Notes: generated by a model from the sequence alone, not told the origin. A stretch of DNA of 64,000 nt from JBBDYQ01 sp035553855 (GCA_035553855.1 DATMJO010000082.1:37217-101216), one strand, 5' to 3'; shown: positions 1 to 7,623, numbered from the stretch's first letter. A program made the numbers and translations.

Positions 1-954
1 GTCCTGCTCGGAGCGCTCGCGCCCGCCGCGACGGCGCAGGTCGCGCCCTACGACGGCCAGAACCCGTTCGACTGCGTGCTCCAGCAGGCGGGCGACGGGG
101 TCGCCTTCGAGGACCCCGGTGCCGACCCGTTCTGCGTCGAGTACGACAAGACCCACCAGAACGTGAGCGAGGGCGGCGTTGTCGCCTTCCTCGCGCTGGA
201 GCCCGCCCGGGTCGCGGCGGCATCCGGCAAGTGCTTCTACTACCAGCGAGACCACTGGCGCGGGTCGATCGTCCAGGAGGACGGGCGCACCCAGACCTAC
301 GCCTGGGACGGCAGCTACTGGTTCGACAAGTCGAAGGGCGCGGGCGGTGCCTACGTCGAGAACTTCAGCGTGAACGGGCAGAGCGGCGATCCCACTGCGT
401 TCCCGGGGTTCCCCGACGAGTGGCGGCCCTACTTCGGACCCGGCGGAGGTGGCGTGCGGGCCGACGACTCGGTGCGCGCCGACCCGCGCTGCGCCGAGAA
501 GCCGCGTGATGCGCCGCCGCCCTATCCCTACCGCTGCCATGACCGCGCCGGCGAGATCGGCCGCGGCATTGGCGGCGTCCTGCTCGGCATGACCCGCACC
601 CGCCTCGAGCAGGAGCTCGGCCCGGCGCCGAGGCGGCATCGCGGCTTCAGCCGCTACTGCCTGATGCAGGGCGGGAAGCTGGCCGCTGGCCTCTCGCGCG
701 ACCGGGTCCTCTTCGTCCTGACGACGAGCCCGCGCTTCAGCTGGCGGGGCGCGAGCGTCGGCTCGCCCCGCACCAGCCTGCGCGGCGAGCGCATGATCGC
801 CCGCCGCGGCAGCTACCGCGTGTACCGCTCAGCGGCCGGGCGCGGCATCTCGGTGATCGCCGGGGTGAGAGGCGGGCGAATCCGCTACCTGGCGGTCGCT
901 CCGTCCCGGCTGTCCCCGCGGGCGGTCGGCGCCTACCTCGCGCGCTCCCGCTAG
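1..954 (+). CDS. Secreted hypothetical protein, 5' end outside window
   Basis: The reading frame is open from base 1, so the true start lies left of the window; 317 residues are visible. The first residues (VLLGALAPAATAQ) look like the end of a signal peptide with an A-x-A cleavage site, so the protein is probably exported. The middle is Gly/Asp rich with scattered cysteines. The C-terminal ~120 residues begin GIGGVLLGMTRTRLEQELG and resemble the 'LGMT-x-x-x-V/L' secreted module common in Solirubrobacterales; its function is unknown to me. It ends in a 4-base tail-to-tail overlap with the response regulator gene. Confidence 0.75.
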   Translation, partial: VLLGALAPAATAQVAPYDGQNPFDCVLQQAGDGVAFEDPGADPFCVEYDKTHQNVSEGGVVAFLALEPARVAAASGKCFYYQRDHWRGSIVQEDGRTQTYAWDGSYWFDKSKGAGGAYVENFSVNGQSGDPTAFPGFPDEWRPYFGPGGGGVRADDSVRADPRCAEKPRDAPPPYPYRCHDRAGEIGRGIGGVLLGMTRTRLEQELGPAPRRHRGFSRYCLMQGGKLAAGLSRDRVLFVLTTSPRFSWRGASVGSPRTSLRGERMIARRGSYRVYRSAAGRGISVIAGVRGGRIRYLAVAPSRLSPRAVGAYLARSR

Positions 955-1586
955 GGCTCGATCAGGCCGCGCCGGATCGCGTAGCGCACCAGCTCGACGC
1001 GGTCGCGCATACCGAGCTTTGACAGCACGTTCGCGCGGTGCGACTCGACCGTCTTCTCCGAGACGCTGAGTACCTCGGCGATCTGCTTGTTCGTGTGCGC
1101 CTCGGCGATCAGCTTGACGACGTCGAGCTCGCGCGGCGTGAGCGGGTCCTGGAGCTCCTCGACGCCGTTCTCGAGCCACTCCCTGATGATCGAGTCCTGC
1201 GTGGCGGGGGAGATGAACGGCTCGCCGCGCATCACCGCGCGGATCGCCTCGACCAGGTCGGAGTCGGCCTGGCTCTTGAGGACGTAGCCGCCCGCTCCCG
1301 CGCGCAGCGCGTCGAACACGTAGCGGTCGTCGTCGTGCATCGACAGGAGCAGCACGGCGGTCTCCGGGGCCCGTGCCTTGATCTCACGCGCAGCCTGCAG
1401 CCCGGTCCGGCGCGGCATGGACACGTCGAGGATCGCCAGGTCCGGGCGCTCCGACAGGACGAGCGCGATCGCCTCGGCGCCGTCGCCGGCCTCCGCGACG
1501 ACGCTCATCCCCTCCTGGCGGTCGATCAGCATCCGCACGCCCGAGCGCACGATCGCGTGGTCGTCCGCGACGAGCACGCGCACCAT
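951..1586 (-). CDS. NarL/FixJ-family response regulator
   Basis: 211 residues. The N-terminal receiver domain (about 1-120) has the acidic pair D8-D9, the phosphoacceptor D54 (LAILD) and the conserved Lys in GGYVLKSQ. A LuxR-type helix-turn-helix follows (about 147-211; LTPRELDVVKLIAEAHTNKQ, then VSEKTVESH). It should bind DNA after phosphorylation by the adjacent histidine kinase. Its ATG overlaps the kinase TGA (TGATG), so the two are translationally coupled. The signal and targets cannot be read from sequence. Confidence 0.95.
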   Translation of the reverse strand: MVRVLVADDHAIVRSGVRMLIDRQEGMSVVAEAGDGAEAIALVLSERPDLAILDVSMPRRTGLQAAREIKARAPETAVLLLSMHDDDRYVFDALRAGAGGYVLKSQADSDLVEAIRAVMRGEPFISPATQDSIIREWLENGVEELQDPLTPRELDVVKLIAEAHTNKQIAEVLSVSEKTVESHRANVLSKLGMRDRVELVRYAIRRGLIEP

Positions 1587-2554
1587 CAGGCGGGGACCTT
1601 CAGGAGGATCTCCGTGCCCTTGCCGCGGATCGAGGAGATCTCGATCTCGCCGCTGACGAGGCGCGCGCGCTCGACCATTCCCTGGAGCCCGATGCCGGAG
1701 GAGCCGTTGCCCGTGGGGCGGAAGCCCGAGCCGTCGTCGCAGATCGACAGGCAGACCATGTCGTCGGTCCGGGAGAGGCGCAGCTCGACGGCCTTCGCGT
1801 GCGCGTGCCGGCCCACGTTGTTGAGCGCCTCCTGCGCCACGCGGTAGATCACGAGCTGCTCGTCGTCACCGATGCCTGAGAGGTCGCCGTCGGCCTGGAG
1901 CTTCGCGCGCACGCCGGTCTGGTCCCGGAAGCGCCGGACCTGCCCCTCGAGCGCCGGCACGAGGCCGTGGTCGTCGAGCGCAGCGGGCCGCAGCTGGCGG
2001 GCGAGCCCGAGGATGTCGGCCATCGCGCCGTTCGCCATGCGCTTGGTCTCGGCCAGCTCCTCGGCGAGGCCGGGGGGCGCGTCCTGCGCGAGCGCCTCCA
2101 GGCGCATGCTGATCCCGGCGAGGGCCTGGTTGGCCTCGTCGTGCAGGTCGCGGGCGACACGCTTGCGCTCCTCCTCCTGGGCACGCAGCACGAGGCGCCC
2201 GCTGCGGGTGCGGTCGGCCTCGATGCGCTCGAGCAGCGCGCGGAACGACTCCGTCAGGCGGTCCACCTCCTCGAGGTCTCCGCCGGGCGGCAGGTCGGCG
2301 GCCCCCGGATCGGAGGGATCGATGCGCTCGACGGCCTCGATCAGGCGCTCCAGCGGGTGGAAGCGCCGCTGCAGCATCACGAAGTTCACGAGCAGGAGCA
2401 GCACCATCCCGAAGGCGAGCACGATGAAGACCCGGCGCTCCGTCCCGACGTCGAGGCTCAGGTTCGCGACGAGCGTCGCGGCGAAGAGCAGCGCGACGAC
2501 CAGCAGCAGGTTTGCCGCCAGGATGTGCTGGAGGAGGGTGTCTCGGCGCTTCAC
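1586..2554 (-). CDS. Membrane sensor histidine kinase (HisKA_3 type)
   Basis: 322 residues. Two transmembrane helices (about 11-31 and 42-60) enclose a very short external loop, so the sensor probably reads the membrane or an internal cue. A HAMP-like linker follows, then a HisKA_3 dimerisation domain with phosphoacceptor H138 (RDLHDEANQAL) and an HATPase domain (N-box ALNNVGRHA, G1 box DDGSGF). This is the usual partner for NarL regulators. The start is GTG. A REP-like palindrome sits about 13 bases upstream of it. Confidence 0.94.
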   Translation of the reverse strand: MKRRDTLLQHILAANLLLVVALLFAATLVANLSLDVGTERRVFIVLAFGMVLLLLVNFVMLQRRFHPLERLIEAVERIDPSDPGAADLPPGGDLEEVDRLTESFRALLERIEADRTRSGRLVLRAQEEERKRVARDLHDEANQALAGISMRLEALAQDAPPGLAEELAETKRMANGAMADILGLARQLRPAALDDHGLVPALEGQVRRFRDQTGVRAKLQADGDLSGIGDDEQLVIYRVAQEALNNVGRHAHAKAVELRLSRTDDMVCLSICDDGSGFRPTGNGSSGIGLQGMVERARLVSGEIEISSIRGKGTEILLKVPA

Positions 2555-2566
2555 GCTGTGTCAAAG

Positions 2567-2584
2567 ATGGGGTCTGGACCCCAT
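2567..2584. repeat. REP-like perfect palindrome
   Basis: ATGGGGTC-TG-GACCCCAT is a perfect inverted repeat with 8-base arms and a 2-base spacer. It lies between the histidine kinase start and the moeZ-like gene. Similar GGGGnC..GnCCCC palindromes occur near 7.6 kb and 17.0 kb. They look like single REP units of the type mobilised by RAYT transposases, but no such transposase is in the window. Confidence 0.55.
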
Positions 2585-2677
2585 ATCGGCACGAAGCGCG
2601 ATGACCGACACTGTTCCCATAGAGCTTCAGGGCATCGAGCCGGATGCCCGTCGCTTACGCAGCAGTCGGTCTGGTGA

Positions 2678-2705
2678 ACGGGGCGCCCAGGGACGGGCGC
2701 CCCGT
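2678..2705 (+). terminator. Strong GC hairpin upstream of moeZ-like gene
   Basis: ACGGGGCGCCC and GGGCGCCCCGT form a perfect 11-base stem with the 6-base loop AGGGAC, followed only by TTG. It lies in the 212-base divergent gap between the histidine kinase and the rhodanese-E1 gene, where no annotated + strand gene ends. It could be a terminator for an unannotated short transcript or a 5'-leader structure. There is no real U-tract, so a terminator role is uncertain. Confidence 0.35.
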
Positions 2706-2766
2706 TTGCGTCCCGCTACACTCCTTCTCCTCATACCCCACGGGATTTAGGGAGATTCAGCCGCAG

Positions 2767-3951
2767 ATGCCGACCGGCGCAGAAGTCATCCGCAGGATCA
2801 AGGAGCAGATCGAGGAGGTGGACCCCCGCGAGGTCCACGAGCTCGTCCAGAACGGCAACGGCGCCGTGATCGTCGACGTGCGCGAGCAGCACGAGTTCGA
2901 GGAGGCGCACATCCCCGGCGCCGTGCACGTGCCGCGCGGCCACCTCGAGTCGCGCATCGAGGGCGCGGCGCCCGACCGCTCGCAGCGGGTCGTCCTCTAC
3001 TGCGCGTCCGGCAACCGCTCCGCGCTCGCGGCGCACACCCTCGGCGAGGCGCTCGGCTACGAGCGGGTCGAGTCGATGACCGGCGGGATCACCCTCTGGA
3101 AGGACCGCGGCTACGAGGTGGACGTCCCGCGCGCGCTCACGGCCGAGCAGCGCACGCGCTACTCCCGCCATCTGCTGATCCCCGAGATCGGCCTCGAGGG
3201 CCAGCTCAAGCTGCTCGACGCCAAGGTGCTGCTGCTCGGCGCCGGCGGCCTCGGCTCGCCCGTGGCCCTCTATCTCGCCGCGGCGGGCGTGGGCACGCTG
3301 GGCATCGTCGACGACGACGAGGTCGACCTCTCGAACCTGCAGCGCCAGATCGCCCACACGAACGACCGCATCGGAGTCCCGAAGGTGGACTCCGCCGAGA
3401 TCACGATCAAGGGCATCAACCCGGACGTCGAGGTCGTGAAGTACCCCACGCGCCTCGACGCCTCGAACATCATGGAGATCATCGAGGGCTACGACGTGAT
3501 CGTCGACGGGGTCGACAACTTCCCGACCCGCTACCTCCTGAACGACGCGACGGTGCGCCTCGGCATCCCGGTCGTCTCCGCCTCGATCCTCGGCTTCGAC
3601 GGCCAGCTCGCCGTCTTCAAGCCGTTCGACGGGCCGTGCTACCGCTGCCTCTACCCGACGCCGCCGCCCGCGGAGCTCGCTCCGTCCTGCGGCGCGAACG
3701 GCGTGCTGGGCACCCTGCCCGGCACGATGGGCCTGCTGCAGGCCACCGAGGTCGTGAAGCTCGTGATCGGCCAGGGCGAGCCGCTCGTGGGGCGCCTGCT
3801 CCTCTACGAGGCGCTGGGGGCCACCTTCACCGAGCTCAAGGTCCGCCGCGACCCGGAATGCCCGATCTGCTCGCGTGACCCCTCGGAGATCACCGACGAG
3901 GAGATGGGCGTCTTCCCCGACTACGAAGCGTTCTGCGCGGCCTCCGGCTAG
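2767..3951 (+). CDS. moeZ: Rhodanese-E1 fusion: adenylyltransferase/sulfurtransferase (MoeZ/MoeB-like)
   Basis: 394 residues. The N-terminal rhodanese domain (about 20-120) has catalytic C79 (VVLYCASGNRS). It is followed by a ThiF/MoeB E1-like domain with the ATP motif GAGGLGSP, the conserved Cys in APSCGANGVLG, and zinc ligands CYRC and CPIC. Known MoeZ proteins adenylate the C-terminal glycine of a ubiquitin-like carrier and load sulfur on it. In mycobacterial MoeZ the rhodanese is C-terminal; here it is N-terminal. The carrier (cysO-like) and cysM follow directly, so cysteine synthesis is the likely role. The start at 2767 gives the natural rhodanese N terminus; the frame is open further upstream to 2644. 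Confidence 0.9.
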   Translation: MPTGAEVIRRIKEQIEEVDPREVHELVQNGNGAVIVDVREQHEFEEAHIPGAVHVPRGHLESRIEGAAPDRSQRVVLYCASGNRSALAAHTLGEALGYERVESMTGGITLWKDRGYEVDVPRALTAEQRTRYSRHLLIPEIGLEGQLKLLDAKVLLLGAGGLGSPVALYLAAAGVGTLGIVDDDEVDLSNLQRQIAHTNDRIGVPKVDSAEITIKGINPDVEVVKYPTRLDASNIMEIIEGYDVIVDGVDNFPTRYLLNDATVRLGIPVVSASILGFDGQLAVFKPFDGPCYRCLYPTPPPAELAPSCGANGVLGTLPGTMGLLQATEVVKLVIGQGEPLVGRLLLYEALGATFTELKVRRDPECPICSRDPSEITDEEMGVFPDYEAFCAASG

Positions 3952-3964
3952 GCTGCCCCGCCGG

Positions 3965-4240
3965 ATGCCCACCGCGAAGATCCCACCTGTCCTGCGCCCG
4001 TCCACGGGTGGCGAGAAGGAGGTGCCCGTCGAGGGCGCCACGGTCGGCGACGCCCTGCGCTCGCTCGCCGAGCGCCACCCCGACACCGAGCGCCAGCTCT
4101 TCGCGGAGGACGGCGCCCTCAACCGCTACGTGAACGTCTATCTCAACGACGAGGACGTGCGGGTGCTCGACGGGCTGGACACGCCCGCGGGAGAGTCGGA
4201 CACGCTCGTCATCCTGCCCGCCATGGCGGGCGGGCGCTAG
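3965..4240 (+). CDS. cysO: CysO-like ubiquitin-fold sulfur carrier protein (MoaD/ThiS family)
   Basis: 91 residues with a MoaD/ThiS beta-grasp layout (GEKEVPVEGATVGDALRSLA ... DTLVILPAMAGGR). In M. tuberculosis CysO carries sulfide as a C-terminal thiocarboxylate to CysM. The position between the rhodanese-E1 gene (13 bases upstream) and cysM supports this role over molybdopterin or thiazole synthesis. The protein ends Gly-Gly-Arg rather than Gly-Gly, so one residue must be removed before activation; the nearby JAMM protein could do that. The ATG at 3965 lacks a Shine-Dalgarno; a TAGGCT hexamer lies 10 bases before it. Confidence 0.88.
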   Translation: MPTAKIPPVLRPSTGGEKEVPVEGATVGDALRSLAERHPDTERQLFAEDGALNRYVNVYLNDEDVRVLDGLDTPAGESDTLVILPAMAGGR

Positions 4241-4306
4241 CCGCGGCGGGAGCTTCGGAGGTACCCGCGCGCCGCATGGCGTCGCAGGGCTACACTTTCT
4301 GAAGCG

Positions 4307-5284
4307 ATGCTCGAGCCCCGCCTCGACAACCGCCCCTGCGGGGGCCGCTACGGCGACATCGTCCAGGCGATCGGCAACACGCCCCTGGTCGAGCTGAAGC
4401 GCCTGTCACCGAAGCCCGGCGTGCGGCTCTGGGTGAAGCTCGAGAGCCACAACCCGACCGGCTCGGTCAAGGACCGCGTGGCCCGCTCGATGATCGAGGA
4501 CGCCGAGGTCCGGGGCGCGATCTCTCCCGGCCAGACGATCCTCGAGCCCACCTCGGGCAACACCGGCATCTCGCTCGCGATGATCTGCCGGCGCAAGGGC
4601 TACCCGCTCAAGGTCGTGATGCCGGACAACGTCACCGAGGAGCGCACCCAGCTCCTGCGCATGTACGGCGCCGAGATCGTCAGCTCGCCAGGCGGGCAGG
4701 GCTCGAACGGAGCCGTGGCGATGGCGCTCGAGATGGCGGAGGCCGACTCGAGCTACTACATGCCCTACCAGTACGGGAACCAGGCGAACCCGCTGGCGCA
4801 CTACAACGGGACGGCCATCGAGATCCTCGAGGAGCTGGACGAGGTGGCGGCGTTCGTCGCGGGCCTCGGGACCGGCGGCACCCTGATGGGCAACGCCCGC
4901 CGCCTCAAGGAGGAGAACGACGAGACGCTGATCGTGGCCGCCGAGCCGATGCAGGGCGAACTGGTCCAGGGGCTCCGCTCCCTGGACGACGGCTTCATCC
5001 CGCCGATCATCGACCTGTCGCTGCTCGACCGCAAGATCTTCGTGTCCAACCGCGACGCGGTCGTGTGGACGAAGCGCCTGCTCGAGGAGGAGGGCCTGTT
5101 CGTCGGCGTCTCCACCGGGGCCGTGGCCTACATCGCGTCGCGCATCGCCGAGGGCCTCGACGAGGGCAACGTCGTCTTCATCGCCCCGGACGGCGGCTGG
5201 AAGTACCTGAGCTCGGGCGTCTACTCGAAGACGATCGAGCAGCTCGAGGACGAGGGCGTCCTCGAGAGCGCCTCGTTCTGGTAG
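4307..5284 (+). CDS. cysM: O-phosphoserine-type cysteine synthase CysM
   Basis: 325-residue fold-type II PLP enzyme. K55 in NPTGSVKDR is the Schiff-base lysine and EPTSGNTG binds the substrate carboxylate. Alignment from memory with M. tuberculosis CysM matches YQYGNxAN, VAGLGTxGTLMG and the C terminus GWKYLSSGVYS. R224 falls where Arg220 lies in CysM (LRSLDDGF), the residue known to favour O-phosphoserine over O-acetylserine. With cysO and mec beside it, it probably uses the CysO thiocarboxylate. TACACT (4291-4296) lies 10 bases before ATG with no Shine-Dalgarno. Confidence 0.93.
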   Translation: MLEPRLDNRPCGGRYGDIVQAIGNTPLVELKRLSPKPGVRLWVKLESHNPTGSVKDRVARSMIEDAEVRGAISPGQTILEPTSGNTGISLAMICRRKGYPLKVVMPDNVTEERTQLLRMYGAEIVSSPGGQGSNGAVAMALEMAEADSSYYMPYQYGNQANPLAHYNGTAIEILEELDEVAAFVAGLGTGGTLMGNARRLKEENDETLIVAAEPMQGELVQGLRSLDDGFIPPIIDLSLLDRKIFVSNRDAVVWTKRLLEEEGLFVGVSTGAVAYIASRIAEGLDEGNVVFIAPDGGWKYLSSGVYSKTIEQLEDEGVLESASFW

Positions 5285-5287
5285 GAG

Positions 5288-5488
5288 CTAGGCCTTCGCC
5301 GCGGGCGCGTTGTCGCGCTCGCGATCCTCGTCGTCGTCGTGGGAAGACGAGTCGCTCGTCAGCGCGTTCTTGAACTCCCGCATGCCCTTGCCGATGGAGC
5401 GGCCGGCGTCGGGAAGGCGCTTGGGTCCGAGCACGATGAGCGCGACGATCAGGATGATCACGAGCTCGAGCGGTCCGATGTTGGGCAT
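5288..5488 (-). CDS. tatA: Sec-independent translocase subunit TatA/TatE
   Basis: 66 residues: a short N-terminal transmembrane helix (LVIILIVALIVL), the GPKRLP hinge, an amphipathic helix (RSIGKGMREFKNAL) and a charged tail. This is the pore-forming Tat component. AAGGGAG precedes the ATG. The next two minus-strand genes upstream encode proteins with twin-arginine signals, so tatA sits beside likely substrates. It ends 3 bases from the cysM stop. No tatC is in the window. Confidence 0.93.
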   Translation of the reverse strand: MPNIGPLELVIILIVALIVLGPKRLPDAGRSIGKGMREFKNALTSDSSSHDDDEDRERDNAPAAKA

Positions 5489-5557
5489 GGCTGCGGTGCT
5501 CCCTTTTCGAATGCGGGCCGTGCGCGGCCCAGATCGATGGTAGACGTACCCGGGCTC

Positions 5558-6091
5558 CTACGGGGGAGGCGCCGAGCCGAAGGCTTCGGTGATCTCTTCG
5601 CGCCCGAGGGCCGCCCGGATCACAACGACGTGGCGCGCGCCGTCGGCGGCGACCGACGCGAGCGTCGTGGCCAGCGAGCCCGATTCCAGCCGCCCGATCG
5701 CCTCCAAATGCGTCTCGACGAGGCGCTCCGCCCGGGCGAGCGCCCGCTCCAGCGCGGCTCGGCCGCCCTCCGCGCCGCCTCGGGCGGCGCGCTCCCCGCC
5801 TGGGCCGGGGTCCGCGCCGTGCTCGCGGAGAGCGTCTGCCAGGACACGCGCGTTGGCGCCCGCGCGCGCGGCGAGGAGCTCGAGCAGGCGCCGCTCGGGC
5901 CCGGCGCCGAGCCCCGCCGCGAGACCGCGGTAGGAGGCCTCCGCCTCGCGCTCGCGCGACAGGGCGTCGCCGGCGATCCGCTCGTCGTCGGCCTTCTCGT
6001 CCGCGTGGGCCCGAAGCGCGCCCGTGAGAGCCGAGCCGGCGGCCCCGGCGGCCGCCAGCGCCAGCGCACGGCGTCGTGGCATGGCGCTCAC
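5558..6091 (-). CDS. Tat-exported ferritin-like four-helix protein
   Basis: 177 residues. The N terminus PRRRALALAAAGAAGSAL is a twin-arginine-type signal. The mature part is Ala/Glu/Arg-rich and helical (SREREAEASYRGLAAGL ... RLVETHLEAIGRLESG ... DGARHVVVIRAALG), resembling ferritin-like DUF4439 proteins, but carboxylate/His metal ligands are sparse, so metal binding is doubtful. The GTG at 6091 overlaps the stop of the neighbour (GTGA); ATG 6082 is an alternative start. It is probably a divergent duplicate of the next gene upstream. Confidence 0.7.
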   Translation of the reverse strand: MSAMPRRRALALAAAGAAGSALTGALRAHADEKADDERIAGDALSREREAEASYRGLAAGLGAGPERRLLELLAARAGANARVLADALREHGADPGPGGERAARGGAEGGRAALERALARAERLVETHLEAIGRLESGSLATTLASVAADGARHVVVIRAALGREEITEAFGSAPPP

Positions 6092-6651
6092 CCCGGGTCC
6101 GCCCCGCCCGGGGCGGAGTCCAGCCTGGGCAGCCCCGCCAGGCCGCGCAGGACCGCCTCGTGCCGCGCTTCGTCCACCAGGATCGCCGCGACCGTGGCCC
6201 TCAGCCCCGGCGTCGAGAGCTTCGGCAGGGCATCGAGGCAGGCGGCGGTCGAGGTGGCCTCGACGTCCAGCAGGTGGGCGAGCGCGGAGCGGGCGTCGCG
6301 GAGCGGGGGCGGCTCCGCGGAGGATCCGCTCGCCGCTCCCGGCGTGAGGCCGATCCGCCGGATCGCCCTCCGGAGCGCGTCGGCGTGCGCGCGCTCGTGC
6401 GCTGCGATCAGCCGCGCCGTCTCGCGAGCGCGCCCGGCGAGGCGCGTCGCGGCCGCGGCGTAGGCGGCGCCCGCGGCGACCTCGAGGCCCAGGAGCACGT
6501 CCATCACCTGCACGTCGGCGTCCGTCCCCGTCGTGTCGGTGCGCTCGCCCGCGTCGTCATCGCGCCCGCCGCATCCGGCGAGCAGAACCGTCGCGCCCGC
6601 CGCGCCGAGGAGGGCGCGGCGCGTGGAGGGCGGGCCGGTCGGGGCGGTCAC
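6088..6651 (-). CDS. Tat lipoprotein, ferritin-like domain
   Basis: 187 residues from GTG 6651; the frame is open to GTG 6669, but the later start puts the RR signal near the N terminus. STRRALLGAAGATVLLAGC combines a twin-arginine motif with a lipobox Cys, so it is probably an outer-face lipoprotein exported by Tat. The body has ferritin-like helices with HERAHADALRRAI and a DEARHEAVLRGL motif (E-x-x-H). It forms a two-gene unit with the next ferritin-like gene and lies next to tatA. It is divergent from mec. Confidence 0.72.
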   Translation of the reverse strand: MTAPTGPPSTRRALLGAAGATVLLAGCGGRDDDAGERTDTTGTDADVQVMDVLLGLEVAAGAAYAAAATRLAGRARETARLIAAHERAHADALRRAIRRIGLTPGAASGSSAEPPPLRDARSALAHLLDVEATSTAACLDALPKLSTPGLRATVAAILVDEARHEAVLRGLAGLPRLDSAPGGADPG

Positions 6652-6669
6652 TAGGGTTCTCGGCGGCAC

Positions 6670-7056
6670 ATGGTGATCACGTCCGGACAGCTCGACGAGC
6701 TAATCGCCCACGCCCGGGAGGCCGACCCGAGCGAGTGCTGCGGGTTCCTGAAGGTGCGCGACGGCGCCGTCGTCGAGGTCGTCCGCGCCCGCGACTCTCG
6801 CACATGGCGATACGGATTCGAGTTCAAGATGAAGGACCTCATGGCCATCGCCGACGCCGAGGACGAGGGATTCGAGGTGGCGATCTACCACTCGCATCCG
6901 CGCAGCGCGGCCGAGCCCTCGCAGCAGGACGTGAACATGTGGGCCTGGCCCTACCTCTGCGTGATCGTCTCGCTGATGGACGGCAAGGGCGAGGTCCGGA
7001 ACTGGAGGATCACGGACGGCGCCGTCTCGGAGGAGGCACTCGACGTCGCCGGCTGA
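6670..7056 (+). CDS. mec: Mec-type JAMM/MPN+ metallohydrolase
   Basis: 128 residues. JAMM motif: Glu in ECCGF, then HSHPRSAAEPSQQD (H-x-H-x10-D). In M. tuberculosis Mec releases cysteine from the CysO-cysteine adduct. Here it sits 1.4 kb from cysM, separated by the inverted tatA/ferritin-like block, so the module is split but local. It could also trim the extra C-terminal Arg of CysO, as the JAMM protein QbsD trims QbsE. There is no Shine-Dalgarno; TAGGGT lies 12 bases before ATG. Confidence 0.9.
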   Translation: MVITSGQLDELIAHAREADPSECCGFLKVRDGAVVEVVRARDSRTWRYGFEFKMKDLMAIADAEDEGFEVAIYHSHPRSAAEPSQQDVNMWAWPYLCVIVSLMDGKGEVRNWRITDGAVSEEALDVAG

Positions 7057-7144
7057 GCCCCCCGTCTGCCCCGCCTGCGGGGCGGGGCATGGCCAGGAGG
7101 AGCGCTTCTGCCGCGACTGCGGTCTCCCGCTCGTCCCGCCCGGC
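7057..7144 (+). other. Zinc-ribbon coding segment without a start codon
   Basis: In the frame of the downstream DUF2007-like gene this stretch encodes CPACG-x9-CRDCGLPL, a clear C-x2-C...C-x2-C zinc ribbon (7067-7123). Upstream in this frame there is no ATG, GTG, TTG or CTG before the stop at 6974. The segment begins right after the mec TGA (7054-7056), one frame away. It must either be joined to mec by a frameshift, use a rare start, or reflect an indel. Confidence 0.6.
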
Positions 7145-7561
7145 ATGGGGGAGGAGCCGCGGAGCGAGGCCCACGGCCGCGCGCGGAAGATCGACCCGCG
7201 CTACACGAGCGGCGACCCGGTTCGCGTCGCCTACGCCCAGCACCAGGCCGAGGCGGAGATGATCCAGGGGCTCCTGCTCGAGGAGGGCATCCCCAGCATG
7301 CTGAGGCGAAGCGGCGGGTTCGACGTCCCGGACTTCCTCGCGGCGGGCCCGCGCGACGTGCTCGTGCCCGAGTCCGCCCGGGAGGCCGCCCGCGACCTCC
7401 TGCTCTCCGCCGACATGCCGGACGTCGTCGCGAGGCCGCCGGGCGAGACGGGCGGCGCGCCCATGCTGTTCGGCCGGCATCTGGCCGTCGGCGCGGCCGT
7501 GCTGGCGGGCGGCTTCTTCACCGCGCTGTTGACCTGGCTGCTGCTCGAGCTCCGCAACTGA
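7145..7561 (+). CDS. DUF2007-like signal-transducing protein with C-terminal membrane helix
   Basis: 138 residues from the first available ATG. Residues about 20-95 (VRVAYAQHQAEAEMIQGLLL ... DVLVPESAREAARDLL) fit the DUF2007 fold, a small PII-like domain often joined to zinc ribbons. A transmembrane helix ends the protein (AVGAAVLAGGFFTALLTWLL). In-frame sequence upstream encodes a zinc ribbon that this start would exclude, so the real product may be longer or a fusion with Mec. No catalytic function is apparent. Confidence 0.65.
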   Translation: MGEEPRSEAHGRARKIDPRYTSGDPVRVAYAQHQAEAEMIQGLLLEEGIPSMLRRSGGFDVPDFLAAGPRDVLVPESAREAARDLLLSADMPDVVARPPGETGGAPMLFGRHLAVGAAVLAGGFFTALLTWLLLELRN

Positions 7562-7623
7562 GCGCAACATCGGTCCCTGGCACCTTTGTTGCGCAACGTT
7601 GGTCCCTGGCACCTTTGTTGCGC
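7562..7623. repeat. Tandem 29-base REP-like repeat
   Basis: Two head-to-tail 29-base units (7562-7590, 7591-7619) differ at two positions. Each holds GGTCCCTGGCACC, an imperfect palindrome, and the units are bounded by GCGCAAC / GTTGCGCAAC / GTTGCGC inverted motifs. The block lies between the DUF2007-like gene and an acyl-CoA dehydrogenase and ends 24 bases before the dehydrogenase start. It resembles the palindromes at 2567 and 17037. Confidence 0.7.

Noticed and set aside
2678..2705. Hairpin region considered as part of a tRNA
   Set aside because: No cloverleaf arms, no TTC loop and no anticodon stem around it.
2601..2750. 49-codon + strand frame MTDTVPIELQGIEPDARRL... before moeZ
   Set aside because: Its second half is encoded by the 2678-2705 hairpin and has random Arg/Leu composition; no Shine-Dalgarno and no conserved pattern.
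2767..3951. Plain MoeB for molybdenum cofactor synthesis
   Set aside because: No other moa/mob/moe genes around; the next two genes are cysO-like and cysM, so the cysteine role is more likely, although MoeZ proteins can serve both pathways.
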